DNA of 64,000 nucleotides from Deltaproteobacteria bacterium (GTDB lineage Bacteria > Bdellovibrionota > JACOXK01), in assembly GCA_016186995.1 (NCBI GenBank), contig JACPKQ010000027.1, positions 61,022 to 125,021 on the forward strand. Direction: 5' to 3'. A program made the position numbers and the translations under genes. The notes beneath the pieces were generated by a model. The model was not told where the DNA came from. It did no database searches and saw nothing but the letters and a program-made list of their open reading frames with translations. This document shows positions 17,049 to 24,127 of this stretch, piece after piece. Numbering within the stretch: the first letter of the stretch is position 1; the number at the start of each line of letters is the position of its first letter.

Positions 17049-17225
17049 TTCGAATTTATGTGGAAAAAATGGTTACTATCTGGAACGGAAGTAAAGCGGA
17101 GCCCACGGTTTGTAAGTATTTAGAACTGCGCATCCCGGACAGTGCTTTAGCACTTACGGGATAAAGAAGAATTCATGTGGGACAACTACAGCGAGCCATG
17201 AAGTGAAAGATAGTAACCATTTTTA
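17049..17225 (+). mobile_element. MITE-1 element (non-autonomous, TIR-bounded)
   Basis: Left end TTCGAATTTATGTGGAAAAA then ATGGTTACTATCT; right end AGATAGTAACCATTTTT. The TIRs bracket a core with GGAAGTAAAGCG, CATCCCGGACAGTGC, ACTTACGGGAT and ACAACTACAGCGAGCCATGAAG. Full or near-full copies lie at 19089-19278 and 33092-33266. It has no reading frame of note, so it fits a miniature inverted-repeat element moved by a transposase elsewhere. The remainder of the gap to birA (17226-17324) shows nothing recognisable. Confidence 0.7.
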
Positions 17226-17324
17226 AGAACCTAAATACAAAATAAGAGCATTATTCCTATTTCTCAGATATTTGTGAAAATTTGAACTTGTCTTTTTGAG
17301 CCACCATGAATAAAAAAGAAGTAT

Positions 17325-18068
17325 ATGAAACTAACTCCTCGTACAAAATGGTTGGGTCATGAAATTTTCTTTTTCAAATCCACCAACTCCACCAATACTC
17401 AAGCTAAAGAATGGCTTAAAAAAAATCCTCATTTTGAAAAAGGAATAGTTTTTATTGCAGATGAACAAACTGAAGGAAGAGGGCGTTATAAAAGAACATG
17501 GTTTTCACCCCCTGAAACCAATTTATATTTAAGTATTCTTCTTAAAGAAGAAACCATCCCTCAAAATTTACCACAAATTACTTTTCCTATATCTCTAGCT
17601 GTGTACGAAACATGCCAAAAAGAGATAGATGGGGTGGGTCTTAAGTGGCCTAATGATGTTTTGATTCATAACAAAAAAGTAGCAGGCATTCTTCTTGAAA
17701 GAGAAAAAAATGGTCTTGTTGTGGGTATTGGTCTTAACGTAAATCAAAAAGAATTCCCCAAAGATTTAAAAACATTAGCAACATCCCTTTCCCTTCAAAC
17801 TAAAAAAGACTTAAATAGAGAAAATGTGCTTCACACTCTTTTAGAAAAAACAGAGCAGTGGTACGACTATTATCTTAAAAATGGATTTCAACCTATCAAA
17901 GAGCTTTGGCTAGGGAAGTCCCTCATAAAAGGGAAAAAAGCTCGAATTCAAAGCGGAGAAATTGTGACCCTGATCGATCTTTATGAAGATGGAAGCCTTA
18001 TTTATGAAGAAAAAAATAAAACACGCGGGCGGCTCTTTAGCGGAGATGAAATATGCTACTTGTCTTAG
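17325..18068 (+). CDS. birA: Biotin--[acetyl-CoA carboxylase] ligase
   Basis: A 247-residue BPL/LplA-type ligase that activates biotin with ATP and attaches it to the biotin carboxyl carrier protein. Motifs are STNSTNTQAKEW, the biotin/ATP loop TEGRGRYKRTWFSPPETN, GLKWPNDVLIHNKKVAGIL and VVGIGLNVNQ. It lacks the N-terminal winged helix of E. coli BirA, so it should be an enzyme only and not a biotin-operon repressor. It overlaps coaX by 16 bp, showing tight coupling of two cofactor genes. Confidence 0.94.
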   Translation: MKLTPRTKWLGHEIFFFKSTNSTNTQAKEWLKKNPHFEKGIVFIADEQTEGRGRYKRTWFSPPETNLYLSILLKEETIPQNLPQITFPISLAVYETCQKEIDGVGLKWPNDVLIHNKKVAGILLEREKNGLVVGIGLNVNQKEFPKDLKTLATSLSLQTKKDLNRENVLHTLLEKTEQWYDYYLKNGFQPIKELWLGKSLIKGKKARIQSGEIVTLIDLYEDGSLIYEEKNKTRGRLFSGDEICYLS

Positions 18069-18808
18069 ACATCGGAAATACAAGCACAACTCTGGGGCTT
18101 TTTAAAAAGGAGAAACTTCTTGATAGCTCTTATTATGACACTCACAAAATTGCACACACTTCCTTTATAAAAAAATTTATAAAAAAAAATAAACTGAATA
18201 CCGTTGATATTAAAGCACTTTGTCTTTCTTCTGTAACCCCTCATAATACACCTCACATTAAAGCTTATTTGAAAAAGAACTTTAAAGGCACGTCCATTAT
18301 GGAAGTTTCAATAAAGCTTAAAACAGGTTTAAAATATAATATTCAAAAGCCTAGAGAACTAGGGGCAGATCGTATTGCCAATGCCGTTCAAGCTTTTCAT
18401 AAGTTTCGTAAAGATGTTGTTATTATTGATTTTGGAACCGCTACTACCTTTGACTATGTTTCTAAAAAAGGGGTTTATGAAGGTGGAATTATTTATCCAG
18501 GGATTCAAACCTCTTTCAACCATCTTTTTAAAATAGCTCAAAAACTTGAGAAAACATCTCTTAAAAAAGCACATAGGCTGATAGGTAAAAATACAGAAGA
18601 ACACATCCACAGTGGTTTCTATTATGGTTATATCTCTTTAGTAGAGGGGCTTCTTACAAAAATGCAGAAAGAAATAGGAAAGCCCATTTATACTATTGCA
18701 ACAGGTGGGTTTGCAGAGCTTTTGGCTGGAGGTTCTAAAAAAATTCATAAAGTAGACCCTTATCTCACCCTTCATGGCATTTGTAAGATCTATCAGCTTA
18801 ACACCTGA
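18053..18808 (+). CDS. coaX: Type III pantothenate kinase
   Basis: A 251-residue kinase of the ASKHA fold catalysing the first step of CoA synthesis. The N-terminal phosphate loop LVLDIGNTSTTLGLF, the pantothenate-binding segment PRELGADRIANAVQA, and IIDFGTATTFDYV with its catalytic Asp are all present, as is the late GIIYPGIQTS and TGGFAELL. The ATG at 18053 starts exactly at the beta1 strand expected for the family, inside the end of birA. CoaD, a later step in the same pathway, is encoded at 50284. Confidence 0.94.
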   Translation: MLLVLDIGNTSTTLGLFKKEKLLDSSYYDTHKIAHTSFIKKFIKKNKLNTVDIKALCLSSVTPHNTPHIKAYLKKNFKGTSIMEVSIKLKTGLKYNIQKPRELGADRIANAVQAFHKFRKDVVIIDFGTATTFDYVSKKGVYEGGIIYPGIQTSFNHLFKIAQKLEKTSLKKAHRLIGKNTEEHIHSGFYYGYISLVEGLLTKMQKEIGKPIYTIATGGFAELLAGGSKKIHKVDPYLTLHGICKIYQLNT

Positions 18809-18824
18809 TTCATATTTTTACACC

Positions 18825-18846
18825 CTTGGTTCTGAATTGGGGGACT
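18825..18846. repeat. Partial CCTTGGTTCTGA repeat module
   Basis: CCTTGGTTCTGAATTGGGGG matches the beginning of the module at 16858; the other arm is missing. Confidence 0.5.
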
Positions 18847-18867
18847 TTTTTTTAGTTCGATGCTTAA

Positions 18868-18960
18868 GTTCTTGATGACCTGAAGAGTCTTTCAGTGCCC
18901 CTCCGCCCGGTGTGGATCCTCCCTGAAAAACTCTTCAGGTCATCTTCACATAGACTCGAA
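18868..18960. mobile_element. MITE-like inverted-repeat element (TTCTTG/TTCACATA family)
   Basis: GTTCTTGATGACCTGAAGAG and CTCTTCAGGTCAT with a trailing CTTCACATAGACTCGAA form nearly perfect arms around a GC-rich core. The element at 21895-22010 has the same outer bases with different arm interiors. Confidence 0.55.
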
Positions 18961-19039
18961 TTCTGTCCCCCTCTCCTTTCCTTCCTCTCCCTCGAGGGGA
19001 GAGGATCTGAGGTGAGGGTGAATCCTACTCTCTCTCATG

Positions 19040-19085
19040 GACTCGAAATAAACTTATAGGGTAAGAGATAGGAATAGTGCTTACT
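19040..19085 (-). repeat. End fragment of a MITE-2 element
   Basis: ACTCGAAATAAACTTATAGG then GTAAGAGATAGGAATAGTGCTTACTGA matches, in reverse orientation, the flank and terminal repeat at 28490-28536. It abuts the MITE-1 copy directly. The stretch 18961-19039 before it is a C/T-rich palindrome (CTCTCCCTCGAGGGGAGAGG) of a kind common between bacterial genes. Confidence 0.5.
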
Positions 19086-19088
19086 GAA

Positions 19089-19278
19089 TTCGAATCTATG
19101 TGAAAAAATGGTTGCTATCTGTAGCGGAAGTAAAGCGCAGCCCGCAGTTTGTAAATACTGAGAACTATGCATCCCGGACAGTGCTTTAGCACTTACGGGA
19201 TTAAGAGGAGTTCGTGTTGGATAACTACAGCGAGCCATGTAGCGAAAGATAGCAACCATTTTTTAACATAAACTCGAA
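19089..19278 (+). mobile_element. MITE-1 element, most complete copy
   Basis: About 190 bp with both long terminal inverted repeats: TTCGAATCTATGTGAAAAAA-TGGTTGCTATCT on the left and AGATAGCAACCATTTTTTAA-CATAAACTCGAA on the right. The core matches the copy at 17049 closely. No reading frame worth reporting. Confidence 0.75.
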
Positions 19279-19282
19279 CAGT

Positions 19283-19340
19283 GTCATTCTGAGCGCAGCG
19301 AAGAATATACTTCGTGGGCGAAAAAGGGCACTTTGTGCCC
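19283..19340. repeat. GTCATTCTGAG-type repeat plus hairpin
   Basis: GTCATTCTGAGCGCAGCGAA then GAATATACTTCG, followed by the hairpin GGGCACTTTGTGCCC. It is the same short unit as in the rnr C-terminus and at 28589. Confidence 0.6.
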
Positions 19341-19413
19341 CTCTATGCCATCTTTAAAACCCATAAAATAAAATAAATACCAATAAATTCAATAAGTTAT
19401 AAACTTCAATTTC

Positions 19414-19428
19414 TGGCATACCCCTTGC
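19414..19428 (+). promoter_or_regulatory. Sigma-54-type promoter of the low-complexity lipoprotein pair
   Basis: TGGCATACCCCTTGC, preceded by TTC and followed by T, agrees with the -24/-12 consensus at all key bases. The lipoprotein start is about 87 bp downstream, with a GTCATCCCGG-type palindrome (19442-19483) in the leader. Confidence 0.65.
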
Positions 19429-19441
19429 TCTACCAATGAAG

Positions 19442-19483
19442 TGGATCCCGGATAGATCCCCTGGTCAAGCCAGAGGATGACAG
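19442..19483. repeat. GTCATCCCGG-type repeat in a leader
   Basis: TGGATCCCGGATAGATCCCC ... CCAGAGGATGACAG, a variant of the palindromes around 14337. It would lie in the untranslated leader made from the sigma-54-type promoter. Confidence 0.6.
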
Positions 19484-19514
19484 TTGGGATGATATAAATA
19501 TGGAGGAGAAGAAG

Positions 19515-19907
19515 ATGAAGATAAAAAGTTTTATAACAATGCTTTTAGTTGCTGGTTTGTTAGCCACAGGATGTGGTCCAAACACTAATGACATACAAAG
19601 TGTTCCTTATATGGGTGATACTGCTTATTTACCTAACTCAAATCCGAATACACAACCTAACTTATCAGGTAATTTTGCAAGCCCACAAAGCAATTATAAC
19701 TGGAACACAAACTATTCCCATAACAGTTCTTATACATCTCAAAATGGATGGAACATGGGAATGCCTGGTAGTGGATTTGGTTATCTTCCACCTTTCGGTA
19801 TGATGCAACCCAATTTCCCAGGTTATAATGATACTCTCGTTAACATTCAAATTCAAAAGAACCCTATTTCTGGAAGAGATATGTGGAGTGGTTACTTAAA
19901 ATACTAA
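19515..19907 (+). CDS. Asn/Pro/Gly/Tyr-rich lipoprotein
   Basis: I place the start at ATG 19515, because GGAGGAGAAG just upstream is a strong Shine-Dalgarno and the protein then begins MKIKSFITM, a normal signal peptide. An in-frame ATG at 19500 would put the ribosome site inside the gene. The lipobox is ATGC. The mature chain is low complexity, rich in Asn, Pro, Gly, Tyr and Ser (NWNTNYSHNSSYTSQ), with no known domain, and is likely disordered and displayed at the cell envelope. It forms a pair with the next gene (13 bp apart). Confidence 0.7.
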   Translation: MKIKSFITMLLVAGLLATGCGPNTNDIQSVPYMGDTAYLPNSNPNTQPNLSGNFASPQSNYNWNTNYSHNSSYTSQNGWNMGMPGSGFGYLPPFGMMQPNFPGYNDTLVNIQIQKNPISGRDMWSGYLKY

Positions 19908-19920
19908 GGAGTAGAGAAAA

Positions 19921-20208
19921 ATGAAGTTCATTAAAAAAATATCATTTGTTTTAATAGCTATCATCATGTTAGGCGCATGCGGTAAAGAACAAGGACCTTT
20001 TGATTCAGGCTTAGTCCCTTATGAAGGACCCTTACAAGGTGGTTATCAACAACCTTATGACCCTTATCAACAGTACTATAGAGATTACGAACAATACCTA
20101 AGAGATTACTATAGTGGTAATTATAGAAACAACCCTGGCTTTTATGGTTATTACCAAAACGGTTTTGGTGGACCGCAATTCTACCTAAACTATAGAAGAG
20201 GCTACTAA
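19921..20208 (+). CDS. Tyr/Gly-rich small lipoprotein
   Basis: A 95-residue protein with a signal peptide and lipobox (LGAC). The mature part is extremely tyrosine-rich (YQQPYDPYQQYYRDYEQYLRD) with Gly and Asn, and ends YRRGY. Together with its upstream neighbour it forms a two-gene lipoprotein unit behind a sigma-54-type promoter. Such compositions occur in structural or adhesive envelope proteins, but no function is shown. A ribosome site (AAGGAG) precedes the start. Confidence 0.68.
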   Translation: MKFIKKISFVLIAIIMLGACGKEQGPFDSGLVPYEGPLQGGYQQPYDPYQQYYRDYEQYLRDYYSGNYRNNPGFYGYYQNGFGGPQFYLNYRRGY

Positions 20209-20213
20209 GAAGA

Positions 20214-20618
20214 TTAGCGTTTCGAAAATTGATATCGTGCTCGAGCTCCACGTTGACCATATTTTTTTCGCTCTTTCGCACGAGAGTCACGGGTTAAAAG
20301 CCCAGCCTTTTTAAGAGTCGTTCGAAGTTCTGCATTAAAATCGACAAGAGCACGTGAAAGACCGTGCCTTACGGCTTCTGCCTGACCTACTGAACCACCA
20401 CCTTTAACTTTTACAACAACATCAAAACTTTCTTTATTGTTTGTAAGTACTAAAGGCTCAAGAATTGTAGTACGCGATGTAGGTCTTACAAAATATTCTT
20501 CAAACTTCCGACCGTTTACTTGAAAATCTTTTTCTTTAGATTGAGGCCTTAAATAAACACGAGCCACAGATGTTTTTCTTCTTCCTGTAGCGTAAAATTC
20601 TTGAATTTTCTTAGGCAT
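20214..20618 (-). CDS. rpsI: 30S ribosomal protein S9
   Basis: A 134-residue protein with the S9 signature: [16 protein letters not shown] at the start, the central [19 protein letters not shown], and the basic C-terminus ARYQFSKR that reaches the ribosomal P-site tRNA. The gene overlaps rplM by 8 bp, the usual rplM-rpsI pair. It converges on the lipoprotein pair with a gap of only 5 bp. Confidence 0.97.
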   Translation of the reverse strand: MPKKIQEFYATGRRKTSVARVYLRPQSKEKDFQVNGRKFEEYFVRPTSRTTILEPLVLTNNKESFDVVVKVKGGGSVGQAEAVRHGLSRALVDFNAELRTTLKKAGLLTRDSRAKERKKYGQRGARARYQFSKR

Positions 20619-21024
20619 GGTGTTTTAACTCCAATGGCTTTGGCTTTTGAGAAAAGTGTGGGTGCCCCTCACCCTTATAAACCTTAAGCTGTTTTAAAAA
20701 CTTAGCTTGTAACCTATTTTTAGGAAGCATTCCTTTCACAGCCCGTCTTATAATACGGTCAGGGTGCTTTTCTCGCATAGTATCTAAAGTCATACTTTTA
20801 ATGCCCCCAATCCAACCGGAATGGGTGTAATACATCTTTTCTTTGGCTGATATTTTAATTTTTTGAGCATGAGTAACAATGACAAAGTCTCCACCATTAA
20901 TATGAGGAGAAAAATCTCTTTTATTTTTTCCTCTTAAAATAGTGGCCACTTGGGATGCTAAACGCCCCAATGTTTTTCCTTCTGCATTAATATGAAACCA
21001 TTTCTTTTCTGGCATAGGAATCAT
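20611..21024 (-). CDS. rplM: 50S ribosomal protein L13
   Basis: The protein shows [46 protein letters not shown] and [12 protein letters not shown], the standard L13 core that nucleates early 50S assembly. Translation could start at 21024 or at the in-frame ATG 21015 (MPEKKWF...); neither has a clear Shine-Dalgarno. It precedes rpsI with overlap, and truA lies just upstream, a common bacterial order. Confidence 0.96.
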   Translation of the reverse strand: MIPMPEKKWFHINAEGKTLGRLASQVATILRGKNKRDFSPHINGGDFVIVTHAQKIKISAKEKMYYTHSGWIGGIKSMTLDTMREKHPDRIIRRAVKGMLPKNRLQAKFLKQLKVYKGEGHPHFSQKPKPLELKHHA

Positions 21025-21046
21025 TTAAATCATGCTCACACACAAG

Positions 21047-21781
21047 TCAATAGAGGACTTCCTTAAGAAAGAGTCCTTGTGGCCGTGCTGTTCTCCCAGC
21101 TTGAGATCTATCCTTTGAATTTAAAATTTCTTTGAATTCTAACGGGGTCACATTTCCTTTACCCACCTCAAGCAATGTGCCTACTATAATTCTTACCATA
21201 TATTTTAAAAATCCACTTCCTTGAATCGAAAAAACCAGGAATTCTTCTTTTTCTTTCCATTTTATTCCAAAAATTTCACGTACCGTTGTTTTAAAACAAG
21301 AGTTTGAAGCTTGAAATGATTTAAAATCATGAACTCCGACAAGATATTGAGATGCTTCATCCATCGCTAAAACATCTAATTTTTGAGGAACCCATAAAGA
21401 GTGCCGATAATATAAAGCTGATTTCACAGGTTTATTATAGATAAAATACTCATAAATTTTCGACTTTGTAGATCTCATGGCGTGAAAATCCTCTGAAACT
21501 TCTTGTGAAGAAAGAATACGAATATCGTGTGGCAATTGTGTATTTAAAGCTAAGGCGTAATCAATGTTTTTAAGGATTTTAGATGCTCGAAAATGGGCTA
21601 CTTGAAGCTTTGCATGAACACCACTATCTGTCCTGGAAGCTCCATGAAGAACAACCCTTTCACCAAAGAGTTTTTGAAGCCCCTCTTCTATTTTTTCTTG
21701 AATAGAAATACCATTCTTTTGCCGCTGCCACCCAGCATAGTGTGTTCCATCATATTGAATTTCTAATTTAATTTTCATCAC
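21047..21781 (-). CDS. truA: tRNA pseudouridine(38-40) synthase
   Basis: A 244-residue TruA that converts U38-40 in the anticodon arm to pseudouridine. Motifs are EIQYDGTHYAGWQRQ at the N-terminus, the catalytic-Asp motif GASRTDSGVHAKLQVAHF (Asp about 57), and the C-terminal QGSGFLKYMVRIIVGTLLEVG with the RNA-binding region. Length is typical. It is the first gene of truA-rplM-rpsI, 22 bp before rplM. Confidence 0.95.
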   Translation of the reverse strand: MMKIKLEIQYDGTHYAGWQRQKNGISIQEKIEEGLQKLFGERVVLHGASRTDSGVHAKLQVAHFRASKILKNIDYALALNTQLPHDIRILSSQEVSEDFHAMRSTKSKIYEYFIYNKPVKSALYYRHSLWVPQKLDVLAMDEASQYLVGVHDFKSFQASNSCFKTTVREIFGIKWKEKEEFLVFSIQGSGFLKYMVRIIVGTLLEVGKGNVTPLEFKEILNSKDRSQAGRTARPQGLFLKEVLY

Positions 21782-21894
21782 GCAAAAATGCCTTCAAGAA
21801 GTTGCGATTGTAGCTTCTCTCCTTCTTGATTTTGATTTACATAAAGTTATCTAGCATATTTCTCAGGCACAGTGGTTGTTTTTCACTGGCTTAT

Positions 21895-22010
21895 GTTCTT
21901 GCTAACCTTCCTAAATTTTGCTGCATGGCTCGCTCTTTATTCGGCAAGGCCTCATAGAGCTCCGCTTTACTTCCGCAAAATTTGAAAGGTTAGCTTCACA
22001 TAAACACGAG
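21895..22010. mobile_element. MITE-like inverted-repeat element (TTCTTG/TTCACATA family)
   Basis: GTTCTTGCTAACCTTCCTAA-ATTTTGC on the left and GCAAAATTTGAAAGGTTAGC-TTCACATAAACACGAG on the right are inverted arms. The core (GCATGGCTCGCTC ... CTCCGCTTTACTTCCGC) shares short words with MITE-1. Its outer bases match those of the element at 18868-18960. The bases from 21782 to 21894 show only AT-rich sequence. Confidence 0.6.
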
Positions 22011-22019
22011 TTTTAGTTT

Positions 22020-22173
22020 AAGAGATAGTGATAGTACTTACTGAGGGTCGTGTCGGAAGGTAATCTGGCTTGGTCTGCATAGTATATGCAGCAGATTACC
22101 TGAGACGCGAGGCGCACTTTTTCGCAGGAAAAAAGTGACGCCGTACCCGAAGGAAGTACTATCACTATCTCTT
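22020..22173 (+). mobile_element. MITE-2 element (154 bp)
   Basis: Terminal inverted repeats AAGAGATAGTGATAGTACTT and AAGTACTATCACTATCTCTT are exact complements. The core contains AGGGTCGTGTCGGAAGG, a CTGCATAGTATATGCAG palindrome and GCGCACTTTTTCGCAGG. A second 154-bp copy, inverted and nearly identical in its core, lies at 28361-28514. No gene inside. Confidence 0.75.
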
Positions 22174-22248
22174 ATTATCATTTTAAGAACCTGAACTCTT
22201 TAGATATGTAAATAATATCATATGCGCTACAACCGCAACTTCCTAAGA

Positions 22249-22965
22249 TTAAAAATCCATTGAAAAACCAGCTAGAAAAAACTGGCCCGACAAATCTAAA
22301 ACTCCAGCAGTGGGGGTATTAATATATTTATATTCTACAGTTATATAAGTATTGTTGATACCATAATTAAGATCAAAGCGATCAGCAGTTTTTTTCTCAA
22401 AAGCATTAAGGTTAAGCTGAATACCTGCACTTCCAAAAAACCCACGTCGTGTCCGGTTATAAGGGTTTTGTCTTTCTTGTTTAAGCCAATAATAACTTCC
22501 ACCACCTTCTATGAAAGGGACGAAAACTTGGTGGCGTGTGTATTTAAAATGATAGATAGCTCCTCCATGAAGACTTACATTCTCAAATCTGGCTGTATTT
22601 GCACCTGAACTAGTAATACGTTGATAGCCAACAATACCTCGAGCACCCAAAATTCCATAACGACTGACAGGCTGAAATTCTGCAACTAACTCATGCCATA
22701 AAGCTGTTTGCCCTGTGTAAAAAGCTTGAAAGTTACCATTGACTCCTAGGGTCTTGCTAGGAACATAATTTCCTAACCGGTAATGAAATGCAAACCACTG
22801 GGATGATTCAAAAGCAGTGTCTTCATCTACAATAAGCTCTGACTCATCCACACGAACTTCCTTTGAACTTTCTTGTGGCTTTTCTGTGTCCGGTTCTTCT
22901 GCTAGAAGTGGCACGCTCAAAGTAAAAATGAGATACAGACAAAAAATAATTTTTTTCATACGCAT
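22249..22965 (-). CDS. Probable outer-membrane beta-barrel protein
   Basis: A 238-residue protein with a cleavable signal peptide (about 23 residues, ending LLAEE) followed by a short acidic linker. The rest is alternating aromatic and polar residues typical of membrane beta-strands (WFAFHYRLGNYVP, HLGGAIYHFKYTRHQVFVPFIEGGGSYYW is the sort of pattern seen in pieces) and it ends in Phe (GFSMDF), the usual C-terminal signal for BAM insertion. No family is recognised with certainty; small OmpW/OmpA-like barrels are possible. It is a single gene between two repeat blocks. Confidence 0.7.
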   Translation of the reverse strand: MRMKKIIFCLYLIFTLSVPLLAEEPDTEKPQESSKEVRVDESELIVDEDTAFESSQWFAFHYRLGNYVPSKTLGVNGNFQAFYTGQTALWHELVAEFQPVSRYGILGARGIVGYQRITSSGANTARFENVSLHGGAIYHFKYTRHQVFVPFIEGGGSYYWLKQERQNPYNRTRRGFFGSAGIQLNLNAFEKKTADRFDLNYGINNTYITVEYKYINTPTAGVLDLSGQFFLAGFSMDF

Positions 22966-22967
22966 TT

Positions 22968-23049
22968 GTCATCACGAGGGTTCTTACAAGAACCCGTGGT
23001 GATCCCATCACCAAAGGTGATGAGATTGCTTCGTTTCACTCGCAATGAC
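22968..23049. repeat. GTCATTGCGAG-type palindromic repeat
   Basis: 82 bp from GTCATCACGAGGG to ACTCGCAATGAC, with internal inverted pairs GGTTCTTACAAGAACC and CATCACCAAAGGTGATG. It lies immediately upstream of the outer-membrane gene and downstream of asd. Confidence 0.75.
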
Positions 23050-23056
23050 GCTCCCT

Positions 23057-24118
23057 TTATGACGTCAGTAACGTCTCTAAAATTTGAACTGCGTTTAAAG
23101 CTGCACCTTTACGTAAATTATCTGAAACAACCCACATATTAAGCCCAGAGTTAAGAGAAGGATCTCTTCGAATTCTTCCTACAAAAACCTCATCCCGACC
23201 TCTCGCCTCAACATTTAAAGGATAAACGTGTGCTTTTGGATTATCAAGTACTTTTACACCAGGAAAAGCCCCTAAATCATTTTTAATATCTTCCAACTTA
23301 AAAGCACTTTCAAACTCAATATTCACAGATTCTGAATGTGAATCAAGTACAGGTACCCTCACAGCCGTACATGTGATTTTAAGTTCTGGAAGACCCATTA
23401 TTTTTCTGGTTTCGTTGATGACTTTGATTTCTTCAAATGTATAACCACTTTCATCAAATTGATCGATGTGGGGAATACAATTAAATGCAATTTGATGTGA
23501 AAAAACATTTTTCATTAAGGTAGCTTCGCTTTGTGGATTCCCGCTATTACTTTCAGTTAATTGCAGGAATGACAGTCTTTTTAAAAAATCTGTAGTTTGG
23601 GTTCTTAATTCTTCTTGAGCTTTATGTCCCGCTCCTGAATGTGCTTGATAGGTTGAAACAACAACTCTTTTAATTCTATACTTTTCAAGTGGTTTTAAAA
23701 CCATGACAAGTTGTATGGTAGAGCAATTAGGATTTGCAATAATCTCTGGTTCTTTTCTATTCAGCGTATGCGCATTCACTTCAGGAACAACAAGCGGAAT
23801 CCTCTCATCCATACGAAAAGCACTTGAGTTATCAATCACTGTTATTCCATTTCGAAGTGCAATCGGAGCAAACTCTTGCGCCAGAGTTTTTCCAGCTGAA
23901 AAAATAGCATAATCAATATTTCTTTCAAAAACCTCTGGAACAAGCCTTTCTACGCTCAACATTTTTTCCTGAAAAGGAATTTTCACCCCTTCACTTCGTT
24001 CACTTGCAAAAAGAGAAAACTTTTCGAGGTGGAGGTTTTTGTGCTCTAGAATAGATAAAACTTCTCGCCCCACAGCACCTGTGGCTCCTACAAGAGCTAA
24101 ATGGATAGGTTTTTTCAA
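23057..24118 (-). CDS. asd: Aspartate-semialdehyde dehydrogenase, with a repeat-derived insert
   Basis: A 353-residue enzyme that reduces aspartyl phosphate to the semialdehyde for Lys/diaminopimelate, Met and Thr synthesis. Seen are the nucleotide loop VGATGAVGREVLSIL, the catalytic-Cys motif IANPNCSTIQLVM, the QAHSGAGHKAQEE loop, and the later HIDQFDESGYTFEE and TCTAVRVPVLDSHSE. Between RTQTTDFLKR and NVFSHQIAFNCIPHID the protein carries about 18 extra residues (LSFLQLTESNSGNPQSEA) encoded by a palindromic repeat. The insert falls in a loop that varies across the family, so the enzyme is probably active. pssA starts 9 bp upstream. Confidence 0.93.
   Translation of the reverse strand: MKKPIHLALVGATGAVGREVLSILEHKNLHLEKFSLFASERSEGVKIPFQEKMLSVERLVPEVFERNIDYAIFSAGKTLAQEFAPIALRNGITVIDNSSAFRMDERIPLVVPEVNAHTLNRKEPEIIANPNCSTIQLVMVLKPLEKYRIKRVVVSTYQAHSGAGHKAQEELRTQTTDFLKRLSFLQLTESNSGNPQSEATLMKNVFSHQIAFNCIPHIDQFDESGYTFEEIKVINETRKIMGLPELKITCTAVRVPVLDSHSESVNIEFESAFKLEDIKNDLGAFPGVKVLDNPKAHVYPLNVEARGRDEVFVGRIRRDPSLNSGLNMWVVSDNLRKGAALNAVQILETLLTS
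23523..23576 (-). repeat. Palindromic repeat inside asd
   Basis: On the reverse strand TGTCATTCCTGCAATTAACT ... AGCGGGAATCCACAAAGCGA is an imperfect inverted repeat (ATTCCTGC / GCGGGAAT) of the GTCATCCCGG group. It is read in frame and gives about 18 residues of the Asd protein. Confidence 0.7.
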
Positions 24119-24127
24119 ACGAGCCTC

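Noticed and set aside
16744-17123. Several short open frames on both strands after nadC
   Set aside because: They lie entirely within the repeat modules and MITE-1; matching frames recur at each copy, as expected for repeats, not genes.
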